DNA from: Pseudoduganella armeniaca
GTDB lineage: Bacteria; Pseudomonadota; Gammaproteobacteria; Burkholderiales; Burkholderiaceae_D
Direction: 5' to 3'
NCBI RefSeq assembly: GCF_003028855.1
Contig: NZ_CP028324.1
Coordinates: 5,022,001 to 5,086,000 of the forward strand
DNA: 64,000 nt
Numbering within the stretch: the stretch's first letter is position 1; every line of letters starts with the position of its first letter. The notes under the pieces are model-generated. The model saw nothing but the letters and a program-made list of their open reading frames with translations, had not been told where the DNA came from and did no database searches. Below, piece after piece: positions 27,512 to 36,679 of the stretch. The position numbers and the translations under genes were made by a program.

Positions 27512-28642
27512 ATGAAAAAAGACGCTCCCCTCCGCCTCCTGGGCGACATCACGCCGGCGCAGTTCATGCGCGACTACTGGCACAAGAAACCCCTGCTGAT
27601 CCGCCAGGCCATCCCCGGCTTCGGGCCGCTGCTGCCGTTCGCGCAGCTGGCCGAGCTGGCGACCAAGGACTATGTCGAGTCGCGCCTGGTCACCTTGACG
27701 GACGGCCAGTGGGACATGCAGCATGGGCCGTTGCAGGAATTGCCGCCGCGCACGCAGCGCGAGTGGACGATGCTGGTGCAGGGCGTCAACCTGCAGGACG
27801 ACGCGGCCGACGCGCTGCTGCGCCAGTTCCGCTTCGTGCCGGATGCGCGCCTGGACGACCTGATGGTCAGCTTCGCCACCGACGGCGGCGGTGTCGGGCC
27901 GCACTTCGATTCCTATGACGTGTTCCTGCTGCAGGCCGAAGGCCAGCGGCGCTGGCGCATCGGTCCGCAGAAGGACCTGTCGCTGGTGGAGGGCCTGCCG
28001 CTGAAGATTCTCAGCAAGTTCAAGCCGACCGAGGAATTCGTGCTGGAGCCGGGCGACATGCTGTACCTGCCGCCGCACTACGCCCATGACGGCGTGGCGA
28101 TCGGCGATTGCCAGACGTATTCGATCGGCTTCCGCTCGCCGTCCTACCAGGAGCTGGGCGAGGCCTTCCTGCAGTTCATGGCCGACTCGATCGACCTGCC
28201 CGGCCGCTATGCCGACCCGGACCTGGCGCCGTCGGGCAAGCCGGCCGAGATCCCGAAGCACATGCTGGGCACGATCGCGGATGAGCTGAACAAGATGCAA
28301 TTCACCGAAGACGACTTCACGATCTTCCTGGGCGAATACCTGTCCGAGCCGAAGCACAATGTGTTCTTCACCGGCCCGGACAAGCCGCTGCCGGCCGGCC
28401 GTTTCGCGCAGACGGCGGCGAAAAAGGGTGTCACGCTGTCGCGCAAGACGCAGATGCTGTACCGTGGCAAGCACGTCTTTATCAACGGCGAATCGTTCGC
28501 CATCGGTCGCGCCGACAAGGCGACGCTGGAAGCGCTGGCCAACGAGCGCAAGCTGGACGGTGCGGCCGTCGCGGCGGCCTCGGAAGACGTGATGGAAGCG
28601 CTGTTCGCGTGGTACACGGACGGCTGGCTGGAACTGAACTGA
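27512..28642 (+). CDS. roxA: Ribosomal protein uL16 3-hydroxylase (cupin, RoxA/YcfD type)
   Basis: 376 residues. The JmjC/cupin Fe(II)/2-oxoglutarate dioxygenase core shows VGPHFDSYDVFLLQ (H-x-D iron ligands) and YLPPHYAHDGVAIGD (distal His). The C-terminal winged-helix part follows the YcfD arrangement (ALFAWYTDGWLELN end). YcfD/RoxA hydroxylates Arg81 of ribosomal protein uL16 in E. coli. The start is the first in-frame Met giving MKKDAPLRLLG, only 7 bases after a TATAAT. Longer starts upstream would run through slyD promoter DNA. Confidence 0.92.
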   Translation: MKKDAPLRLLGDITPAQFMRDYWHKKPLLIRQAIPGFGPLLPFAQLAELATKDYVESRLVTLTDGQWDMQHGPLQELPPRTQREWTMLVQGVNLQDDAADALLRQFRFVPDARLDDLMVSFATDGGGVGPHFDSYDVFLLQAEGQRRWRIGPQKDLSLVEGLPLKILSKFKPTEEFVLEPGDMLYLPPHYAHDGVAIGDCQTYSIGFRSPSYQELGEAFLQFMADSIDLPGRYADPDLAPSGKPAEIPKHMLGTIADELNKMQFTEDDFTIFLGEYLSEPKHNVFFTGPDKPLPAGRFAQTAAKKGVTLSRKTQMLYRGKHVFINGESFAIGRADKATLEALANERKLDGAAVAAASEDVMEALFAWYTDGWLELN

Positions 28643-28666
28643 CGTAGTCGCCGGACAGGAGGCGCG

Positions 28667-29137
28667 ATGGAGCGGCAAGCATTCGATACCCGGGCTGCAT
28701 TCCAGGCCCAGCTGGCGCTGCTGCTCGGTCGCGCCCGCGTCTCGCTGCGCATGTTCGACCCGGACTATGCCGACTGGCAACTGGGCAGTGCCAGCACCGA
28801 CGCCTTGCTGCGCGCGTTCCTGCGCGGCGGCGGTAGCCTGCAACTGGTGGCGCACAGCAATGCCCGCCTGGAGCGCGACGCGCCGCGCTTCCTGCGCCTG
28901 CTGCAGGATTACGGCCACCTGATCGAATGCCGCGTGACCAACCGCTCACTGCGCCACCTGACGGATTCGTTCTGCGTGGCGGACGAGCGGGACATCGTGC
29001 GGCGCTTCCACCGCGATTTTTTTCGCGGCGAAGCAGATTTCGATGCGCCTTCGTCAACCCAAACGTGCCTGGAGCGTTTTGAGGGTATCTGGGCTGAGAC
29101 GACGGCTGGTTTACATGCAAATGTCACTGGCTTGTGA
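28667..29137 (+). CDS. Hypothetical protein, PLD-like fold remnant (DUF7931-like)
   Basis: 156 residues, cytoplasmic. It starts 25 bases after roxA with GGAGG just upstream of the ATG and is probably cotranscribed. The arrangement LLLGRARVSLRMFDPDYADW, LQLVAHSNARLERDAPRF and TDSFCVADERDIVRRFHRD recalls the beginning and end of a phospholipase-D domain, but no HxKxxxxD is present, so catalysis is unlikely. I recognise no assigned function; the DUF name is from memory and should be verified. Confidence 0.7.
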   Translation: MERQAFDTRAAFQAQLALLLGRARVSLRMFDPDYADWQLGSASTDALLRAFLRGGGSLQLVAHSNARLERDAPRFLRLLQDYGHLIECRVTNRSLRHLTDSFCVADERDIVRRFHRDFFRGEADFDAPSSTQTCLERFEGIWAETTAGLHANVTGL

Positions 29138-29443
29138 GCTGGAAATCAGTACAATCTTGCCCGTTCGACAGCGTAGTCTGCGTTCTGTTTGGTGGTGCCG
29201 GTAAAGCTGCGTAAAAGTAGTGCAGAGTTGCGTGTCTGATATTGCCTTTGTGCAAAATAGTTATGGATTCGTCTCGTGCTGCTATTGCGACGCTACAAGA
29301 ATCGCTATAATATTCGGTTAGGAAGTTTCCGTTGTCAGGGGCACCATATGGTCCGAACGACCACGAAACGCCCTAATGAGCGATAATTACCGGTAATTAT
29401 TCATCGCAACACTGTAATTTTGTGAATTAATTAAGGAAAACAA
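29138..29443 (+). promoter_or_regulatory. Leader and promoter region of the alanine-rich lipoprotein gene
   Basis: 306 bases without a gene, unusually AT-rich for the window. A TATAAT at 29306-29311 with TTGCGA at 29285-29290 (15-base spacer) is the best promoter candidate, implying a leader of about 125 bases before the AAGGA SD of the lipoprotein. No small gene was recognised inside. Confidence 0.45.
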
Positions 29444-29731
29444 ATGAAAAAATCCCTGCTGATCGCCTCCCTGCTGGCTGTTGCTCTGGCTGCTTGCTCC
29501 AAGAAAGAAGAAGCTCCTGCTGCGCCAGTCGCAACCCCAGAAGCAACCGCTCCTGCTGCTGACGCTGCTGCTACCCCAGCTGCTCCTGCTGCTGACGCTG
29601 CTGCTACCCCAGCTGCTCCTGCCGCTGCTGACGCTGCTGCTTCGGCTGCTGCTGACTCCGCTGCTGCTGCTTCGCAAGCTGCTTCGGCTGCTTCGGAAGC
29701 CGCTTCGGCTGCTGCTGCTGCTGCCAAGTAA
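29444..29731 (+). CDS. Small alanine-rich lipoprotein
   Basis: 95 residues with lipoprotein signal MKKSLLIASLLAVALAAC (lipobox LAAC, acylated C18) and mature start CSKKEE. The rest is almost only Ala, Pro, Asp, Thr and Ser, including an 11-residue tandem repeat (APAADAAATPA), ending in a Ser/Ala helix-like stretch. AAGGA lies about 6 bases before the ATG, and a double terminator follows. A periplasmic spacer or envelope-associated role is inferred. The low GC at third positions (GCT codons throughout) differs from neighbouring genes and suggests high expression or recent repeat growth. Confidence 0.8.
   Translation: MKKSLLIASLLAVALAACSKKEEAPAAPVATPEATAPAADAAATPAAPAADAAATPAAPAAADAAASAAADSAAAASQAASAASEAASAAAAAAK
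29549..29611 (+). repeat. 33-base coding tandem repeat
   Basis: The 30-base string starting GCTCCTGCTGCTGACGCTGC occurs identically at 29549-29578 and 29582-29611 (period 33 bases, 11 codons), and a degenerate third unit begins at 29615. It encodes the Ala/Pro/Asp/Thr repeat of the lipoprotein and could expand or contract. Confidence 0.85.
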
Positions 29732-29741
29732 TTGGCCGCAT

Positions 29742-29763
29742 AAGCCATCCTTCGGGATGGCTT
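29742..29763 (+). terminator. Hairpin after the lipoprotein gene
   Basis: AAGCCATCC-TTCG-GGATGGCTT, a UUCG-type tetraloop hairpin 11 bases after the stop, without its own T-tract. It is followed directly by a second, canonical terminator. Confidence 0.7.
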
Positions 29764-29768
29764 GACGC

Positions 29769-29796
29769 AAAAAAACCGCCTTCGGGCGGTTTTTTC
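29769..29796. terminator. Intrinsic terminator
   Basis: A-tract, ACCGCC-TTCG-GGCGGT stem and T6 tract; readable from both strands. It ends the lipoprotein transcript and can also act on antisense transcription. Confidence 0.88.
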
Positions 29797-29826
29797 GTTT
29801 CCGCACCTGTGGCAGCAGAGACCCGT

Positions 29827-29879
29827 GGTGACAGGCACCGATCTTCAGGTCGCAGACCTGAAGATCGGTGCCTGTCACC
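29827..29879. repeat. Dispersed palindromic repeat, copy 3
   Basis: Perfect 24-base arms (29827-29850 and 29856-29879) with a 5-base loop CGCAG. The outer part GGTGACAGGCACC is identical to copy 1; the inner part is GATCTTCAGGT. Flanks are ACCCGT and TGGGGGTT. It lies between the convergent lipoprotein and reductase genes. Confidence 0.9.
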
Positions 29880-29900
29880 TGGGGGTTTAAGCCTGCGGTG

Positions 29901-30539
29901 TCAGTAAGCCACCGCGAACCGCGCGCGGCGGTGCGCCGGCCGCTCCAGCTCGTCGATCATCGCCACCGCATAGTCTTCCACCGAAATCCGGCTCTCCCCT
30001 GCCGCGTCCAGCAGCAACTGGTCCGTGCCCAGGCGGAACTGCCCCGTGCGCGTGCCGGGCTCCAGGTGCGCGGCCGGGCTCAGCATCGTCCAGTCCAGCT
30101 CAGGCTCCGCGCGCAGCAGGTTCAATGCCTGGCGCGCGCCTTCGGCGGTACCCTTCCACTGGGCCGGGAATGCCGGCGTATCCACCAGCTGCACGCCGGG
30201 CGCCACCTCCAGGCTGCCCGCACCGCCGACGACCAGCAGGCGCCGCACGCCCGCAGCCTTCGTGGCCGCGATCACGGACGTGATGCCACGCACGTAATAC
30301 TCGTACACATCCGACTGCGCGTGGCCGCTGAAGGCGCTGATCACGGCCTCGTGGCCGCGCAGCCGCTCCGCCAGTGCGGCCTGGTCCAGCACGTCGGCCT
30401 GCACGGCCGTCACGCCGGCGCGGTCCGCCAGCTTTTCGGGCTTGGTGACGATGGCGGTGACCTGATGGCCGCGGGCCAGCGCCTCGTCCAGCAGTTTACT
30501 GCCCACATAGCCGGTAGCGCCGATCAATACGATGTTCAT
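29901..30539 (-). CDS. NAD(P)H-binding oxidoreductase (NmrA/YwnB-like SDR)
   Basis: 212 residues. The N-terminal Rossmann motif IGATGYVGSKL (residues 6-16), AVISAFSGHAQS and RRLLVVGGAGSLEV fit the atypical SDR/NAD(P)H-binding family that includes flavin-reductase-like proteins. The C-terminal ISVEDYAVAMIDELE is typical. It is transcribed divergently from a LysR regulator 108 bases away, which probably controls it. The substrate is unknown; quinone or flavin reduction is common in the family. Confidence 0.87.
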   Translation of the reverse strand: MNIVLIGATGYVGSKLLDEALARGHQVTAIVTKPEKLADRAGVTAVQADVLDQAALAERLRGHEAVISAFSGHAQSDVYEYYVRGITSVIAATKAAGVRRLLVVGGAGSLEVAPGVQLVDTPAFPAQWKGTAEGARQALNLLRAEPELDWTMLSPAAHLEPGTRTGQFRLGTDQLLLDAAGESRISVEDYAVAMIDELERPAHRRARFAVAY

Positions 30540-30647
30540 GATGTGTCCTTTCAGGTGTGGTGTTGATGATCAGCATGATGCCTGGGACCGTTGTTACGAT
30601 AAACGGATGAGTCCATAATTCATTCATCCGAATTTCTTAACAATCCC

Positions 30648-31571
30648 ATGGCCCTGCCCGGACAGGTCGACCTGAACGACCTCATTGTATTTACCGCCGT
30701 CGTCGAGGCGGGCGGCTTTGCCGCCGCTGCGCAGCGCCTGGGCGTGGCCCCGGCGAAGGTCAGCGTGGAGGTGGCGCGGCTGGAGAGCCAGCTGGGCGTG
30801 GCGCTGTTTGCCCGCACCACCCGCCGGGTCGTCCCCACCGAAGCGGGCCTAGCCTTGCATGCGCGTTGCGCGCCGCTGCTGGGAGAGCTGCGCAGTGCGC
30901 TCGACAGCGTGCACGCGCCCAGCGCCGCACTGACGGGCACCCTGCGCGTGACGGCACCGATCGACCTCAGCAGCGGCTCGGTGGCGCCGGCACTGAGCCG
31001 GTTCGCACAGCTGCATCCCGCCCTGACGATCGACCTGCGCAGCGCGGACGGCATCGCCGACCTTGTCGCCGAAGGCATCGACGTGGCCATCCGCATGGGC
31101 TGGCTGCGCGATTCGTCGCTGCGCGCGGTGAAGCTGGGGGAATTCGAGCAGTACATCGTCGCTGCGCCGGACTACCTGCGCCGCGTCGGCCTGCCCACGG
31201 AACCGGAAGACCTGGCAAGGCTGGACTGGATCGCGATGACGCGCCTGCCGACGCCGCTGACTTGGGAGCTGACCGGTCCCGACGGCGAGATGCGCACCGT
31301 GCAAACGCGCGCGCGCATCAAGGTCGATACGTCCGGCGCCCTGCTTGCCCTGCTGCGCGACGGCGCCGGCATCAGCATCCTGCACCAGTACGCCGTGCAG
31401 GAAGACCTGCGCGCCGGGCGGCTGGTGCGGGTGCTGCCGCAGTGGAGCGCGCCACGCGGCGGCACCTGGGCCGTGCTGCCGCCGGGACGGCACTTGGCGC
31501 GCAATGCCCAGGCGTTCATCGAGTTCTACCGAGAACATCTGCGCCAGTGGACGTCTGTCCAGTCCGAGTGA
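30648..31571 (+). CDS. LysR family transcriptional regulator
   Basis: 307 residues. The N-terminal winged HTH spans about 8-67 (LNDLIVFTAVVEAGGFAAAA, ARLESQLGVALFARTTRR), and the effector domain covers 90-300 (TGTLRVTAPIDLSSG, VDVAIRMGWLRDSS). This is the CrgA/DmlR-like LysR group. It is divergent from the reductase at 29901, and the shared 108-base spacer is the likely operator. The inducer cannot be told from the sequence. Confidence 0.92.
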   Translation: MALPGQVDLNDLIVFTAVVEAGGFAAAAQRLGVAPAKVSVEVARLESQLGVALFARTTRRVVPTEAGLALHARCAPLLGELRSALDSVHAPSAALTGTLRVTAPIDLSSGSVAPALSRFAQLHPALTIDLRSADGIADLVAEGIDVAIRMGWLRDSSLRAVKLGEFEQYIVAAPDYLRRVGLPTEPEDLARLDWIAMTRLPTPLTWELTGPDGEMRTVQTRARIKVDTSGALLALLRDGAGISILHQYAVQEDLRAGRLVRVLPQWSAPRGGTWAVLPPGRHLARNAQAFIEFYREHLRQWTSVQSE

Positions 31572-31812
31572 AGGCGCCCCCTGACCAGGATCAAGTCGTG
31601 AACTCAACGGCAGTCGTACGCTTGCGCACTCGAGCTTCGCTATGGGGCAGAAGCAGAGAACGCCGCTGAAATGAACCGAGCCGATCGACTAAAAAATAAT
31701 CTTTTTTGCAAGTATAATATCGGCCCGGCAGGAAAGCGGTCCAAGCTTGCGTGTTGCAATCCTCTCTCCTGGTGACTGCTGCACTGATCCCCAACACAAC
31801 CGACATTGTTCA

Positions 31813-34552
31813 ATGACGCTCCTGCAAGACCTGCTCAAAGTTCACCAGACCAACCGCCTGTTGCGTTTGTCGTTCCCCCGCGATGATGCGCCGCCTAGCC
31901 GGCTCATGGTCAATCGTTTCACTGGCACAGAGTCGTTGTCACGTGACTTCCGGTTCAATGTCGAACTGCTCAGCGATGACGCAAGCATCGGCCTTGAAAC
32001 CATGCAAGGCAAGCTGCTCTGCATTTCGCTCGTCCAGGCACGCGGGCAGTTGCGACACTTCACCGGGTACGTGGCCCAGTTCAAGCTCGTCAAGACGGAC
32101 GGCGGTGTCGCGTTTTACGAAGCGACACTGGTTCCCTGGCTGCACTATGCACGGTTCCGGCAAAACAACCGGCTGTTCCACAACCAGGCCCTGCAGCAGC
32201 AAACAGAGGACATCCTGCAGGCTTACGGTCAGCTTCCCGTGTGGCAGTGGAAAGTCGCTGGCGAGCAGCGGCAATACACTATGTGTACTCAATGGTCCGA
32301 ATCCGACCACAACTATCTGTCGCGGCGGTGGGAGGCCGATGGTTACGCGTACTGGTATGACCATACCGACGAGGGCCATACGCTGACGATCAGCGACGAC
32401 ACACCGCGTGTCGAGGCCATTGACGGACCTTCACCGGACATTCGCTTCCACAGCAAGGAGGGCTCGCTGGAGGAAGACGCCATCGCACAATGGAGCGTGG
32501 TGCGAAGTGTGGCGTCGACTCAGTCGGCGGTCAGCGGCTTCGACTTCAAGAACCCGCGTCCGATGCATGTCGATACGGCGACGGTCAACCAGCAAGGCGA
32601 CATCCCCGACCTGGAAGTACACAGCTACGAAGGCCATTACGGCTTCAGCCAGCGGGCCGGCGCGGATCGTCTGGCTCGTCAGCGCATGGAAGAAATGGAG
32701 GCGCGCGGCACGTATTGCGAGGCACACGGCAACAACAAGAACGTGGCACCAGGACGATGGTTCCGGCTCGTCGATCACTTCAACTACTCCGGGCAGGACG
32801 GGGAATTCCTGATCATCGAAGTGCACCACGAAGCCAGCAATAATTACTTGCAAGGCACTGGCGCAGTCGCTGAATACAAGAACCGTTTCACTTGTCAGCC
32901 GAGGAACGTGCCATGGCGTCCGGGTCGTGGCTTCGGCAGCCATGACACCAAACTGTTCGCCCTGCAAACCGCAATAGTGATGGGCTCCGAAGGGAAAGGT
33001 AGCCTGAATGTGGACGAGTACGGCCGTATCCAGGTGCGCTTCCACTGGGACCGCGACGAGACGAGCAGCTGCTGGGTGCGGGTGGCCACCAACTGGGCTG
33101 GCGGCGAAAAGGGTCTCGCCAGCCATCCGCGGGTCGGTTCGGAAGTCGTCGTGCAATGGCTCGACGGTAATGTCGATCACCCGTTGGTAACCGGTTGCGT
33201 CCACAACGAGACCACCATGCCGCCGTGGAAGCTGCCTGAACAACAGGCGCTCTCCGGTCTGCGCAGCCGGGAGCTGGCCGGCGACGGCGGCAATCGCCCT
33301 GGCGGGCGCAGCAACCACCTGGTACTCGACGACACCGCCAACCAGATCCAGGTCCAGCTCAAGAGCGACCATCAAGCCAGTCAGCTGAGCCTTGGCTATA
33401 TCACCCGTATCGAAGACAACGCCGGGCGCAAGGATCCGAGGGGCCAGGGCTTCGAATTGCGCACGGATGGGCACGGTGCCATGCGTGCGGAACAAGGCTT
33501 GTTGATTACCACGCAAGGGCGTCCGGCGGCAGAAGCACATCACGGATATGGCGGAGACGCTGGACCGTATGACGCAGGACCATGACCTGCACGACAGCCT
33601 GTCGCAAGCAGCGCAACAGGCGCAGGCGCATCAAAGCGGCGATCAGGACCAAGTGGTCCAGGCGGTTCGCGACCAAATCGATGCGATCAAGGGGCGCAGC
33701 GGCGCGCCGGACAAAGGCCGCTTCCCCGAGTTTCAAGCACCTCATCTGACGCTTGCCAGCCCGGCTGGCATACAGTCCAGCACGGACGGCTCGACCCATC
33801 TGGGCAGCACCCAGCATAATATCCTGACCAGCGGCGGACACGCCAGTATCAGCGCCGGGAAGAGCCTGCTGGTCAGCGTCAAGGAGGCCGTGCGCCTGTT
33901 TGCGTACAAGGCAGGCATGAAGCTGGTGGCAGCCAGCGCCGATATCGACATCACGGCACTGAAAGACAGCGTCAACATCCTGGCCAAGCTCAATATCACC
34001 CACACTGCCAACCGCATCTCCATCAGCGCGAAGGAAGAAGTCGTCATCAACGGCGCAGGCAGTTATACGCGCTGGAATGCGTCGGGCATCGAGCAAGGGA
34101 CGAATGGCAAATGGCGATCGCACGCAGCACAGCACGTCATGGTGGGACCGGCCAACGGTCCGGTTGCCGACGTGAAGCCGATCGACGTCGCCCTGAAAGA
34201 GACCCCGCCTGAACACCAAGTGGCGTTTTCGGTCCAGCACATTCCGGGACCATCGCCCGCACTGTTTGCTGGGCAACCCTATACGCTGCTGAAAGACGGC
34301 GCCGAAATCAAGAAGGGCTTGTTCGATGAATATGGTCGCCTGACGGTGGACAAGGCCGAGAAGGGAGCCACTTATCAGGTCCGCCTTCATAACGGCACGC
34401 TGCACGACGTACCGATCGCGCAAGAACAACTGCAATCCGATCCGGACCAACCCGAGTACAACGAACAGCAACTGTCGAACAAGGGCTATCGATCCGACGG
34501 CGTGGACGCCGACAAGCGGCTGTCGCAACGTGACCGCGGCACCTCTCAATAA
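31813..34552 (+). pseudogene. vgrG: Type VI secretion VgrG spike protein, frame broken near 33544
   Basis: The first frame (31813-33585) holds the gp27/gp44-like and gp5 OB parts: LLQDLLKVHQTNRLLRLSFP, FRFNVELLSDD, VRFHWDRDETSSCWVRVA and SHPRVGSEVVVQWLDG. The second frame, from about 33544, continues with MAETLDRMTQDHDLHDSL and the DUF2345 beta-needle (HLTLASPAGIQSSTDGSTHL, GKSLLVSVKEAVRLFAYKAG), which is normally one protein. Removing one G at 33544-33545, or adding two bases there, restores the join H-H-(K)-D-M-A-E. The total is about 913 residues. It forms the tip of the T6SS tube and carries the effector encoded next. No structural T6SS genes are in the window. Confidence 0.88.
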
Positions 34553-34577
34553 ACGCATACGCTATCGAACATTCTAA

Positions 34578-36679
34578 ATGAGCACTTCCGAGCCAACCGA
34601 CCTGACCAAACTGCTGTCGGAAATACAGAATCCTGAAAAGAGCCACGTCGACCTCATCAAGCGACGTGCCAAGGGCAGCCTGCAGTGGTTTCTGGAGAAG
34701 GACAGCAAGACGCATCCTGTCCACGATAACAATGACCTGAAGTTCTTTATTTGCGGCGAAGAAGGCTTTGCCGCGATCGAGAAAGACATCCGGGCCGCGG
34801 TCAGCAGTATCGACCTGGTGCTGTGGGGCTTCGATCCCGGCATGGAACTGGTACGCAGCGGCAAGGTCTGGCCGCGCGGTACCACGTACGGCGACCTGCT
34901 TACTGCCAAGGCGAGAGAAGGCGTCAAGGTGCGCCTCCTGATCTGGTACGGTGGCGACCTGCCTCTGGTTGGATACGTGCCGTTCGTGCAGTTTCTTTCC
35001 AAAGAGGTTGGCAACGTGCCGGATATCGGAACGCTGAGCGGCGTTTCGCTGAACGGTGTCCTATGGCCGAAACGGCTGTCGGACCTGAAGGCCCCTTCTA
35101 CCGCCGGCAAATCGCGGACGGAGGTCATCGCAATACGCCAGGAATACTGCAACAAGTGGTGGGAGGCCGCGCTCCATGACTATTTCCCCAATCTGGAGAT
35201 CCGCCTGCGGAAAGCCCATCCTGAACCGATAGCAAAAAGTGTGAGGAAATACCTTCCCGGTGCGGTCAAGACGATAACCGAATCCGGAGGGATGATTCAC
35301 GTTGGCACGCACCATCAAAAACCGATCCTGATCGATTATGCGCCGGACACGGAAAACGCTGGCAAGGCGAACTCGTGCGGCTATGTCATGGGCCTCAACA
35401 GTGTCACGGAATACTGGGATACGGTGGCGCACCGCTTCAACGATCCCCTGCGCGAACTCAGCCCGGAAGGCGCCTATTGGACCAAGGCATGGCACCGCAA
35501 GCCCCTTCGCGATTACGCCATCCGGGTGCAGGGTGAGGCGCTATACTGCCTGAACAAGAATTTTGTCGAGGGATGGGACAACGCCAGCGGCTATGGGCTG
35601 GCGCACGGCGCTTCCGTCTTCAGCAGAAGCCTGGAAAAGCAGCGCCGCTCGGTCCGGCCCGAGCATCTGCCCGTCCCGCCCGGCGCGCGATGCCGGGCAC
35701 AGGTTCTGCGTACGTTCCCGGAAAAGGAAGACGCCACCATCCTGAAGGCGTATATCCTGGCAGCGGCCAACGCCGTCAATTACATCTACGTGGAGAACCA
35801 GTACTTCCAGCTGGACGACTGGCCTCGCCTGATCAAGAAGATGCGCGGGCAATACTGCGAGGCGATGATGCAGGCTGGCGCAAAACCCGCCGACATCGCG
35901 CCGCTCAATATCTTCGTCGTCATTCCGCAGGCCGAGCGGGGCCAGATGGTGCCGGCGACCTACGACACCATCAATCAGCTGGGTTTTGGCCAGTCGATGG
36001 GCGCCTATGACAGCTGGTGCAGGGGCGGCGCAAGGGTGAGCCCAACTCTGGCGGCGGCATCGTCAAGGACTCGCTGAAGGTTGCCCCGGCCAATCCGAAG
36101 GGAGAACTTGAAGCGCTCGGCATCCAGGCCGTAGTGGCGATGCTGATGTCCTATGATGCCGGCAACGAAGCGAAGGATATACTAGTCAAGGGTCGCGACA
36201 ACGATGCTCAGAAGGCACAAGCGGCCGTCGAGGAAGAGAAGAACATGCGCGCGAAGGTTCACGGCGGCAAGGCTGACGACGTCGATCCAGGAAATTACAG
36301 CGAATACAATATCGTGCCGCGCCGCTATCGGGAGATTTATATTCACAGCAAACTGTTGTTGGTGGATGATGTGTTCACGACACTCGGCAGCGCGAATCTC
36401 AATGCGCGGAGCATGGCAGGCGATAGTGAGTTGAACATCTGCACCGAAGAATGGTCATTTACAAAATCTGCGCGCAGGAGAGTTTTTGGAAATCTCGCCG
36501 GAGAAGATTTCGATGGTGCCAATGGGACAAGCAGAGATATGCAGAACACGGTAAGGCATTGGTTGAATCGCATGGATCGAAACAAGAAAAATAGATTGGC
36601 GGGGCGCCCTCCTGAAAATGATAGCTTCATCCACCCTTTTGACGATCCCCGAGGAGAGCCAACAGTGAGGCTCGCATGA
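34578..36679 (+). pseudogene. Phospholipase D family T6SS effector (Tle5/PldB-like), frame broken at 36011
   Basis: Two frames cover one protein of about 700 residues. The first (34578-36077) carries HKD motif 1, HHQKPILID, with H246, K248 and D253. The second, from about 36012, carries HKD motif 2, IHSKLLLVDD (His codon 36344-36346), and GSANLNARSM. Both HKD motifs are needed for one active site. Adding one C at 36011 gives YDQLVQGRRKGEPNSGGG and restores the frame. PLD effectors of this type cleave phospholipids of target cells after delivery by VgrG. Position directly after vgrG and before Sel1 lipoproteins matches the Pseudomonas PldB cassette. The stop overlaps the Sel1 gene by 4 bases. 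Confidence 0.88.

Noticed and set aside
29431..29878. Minus-strand Ser/Ala-rich frames opposite the lipoprotein
   Set aside because: They are mirror images of the GCT/GCA repeat; the plus strand has SD, lipobox and terminators.
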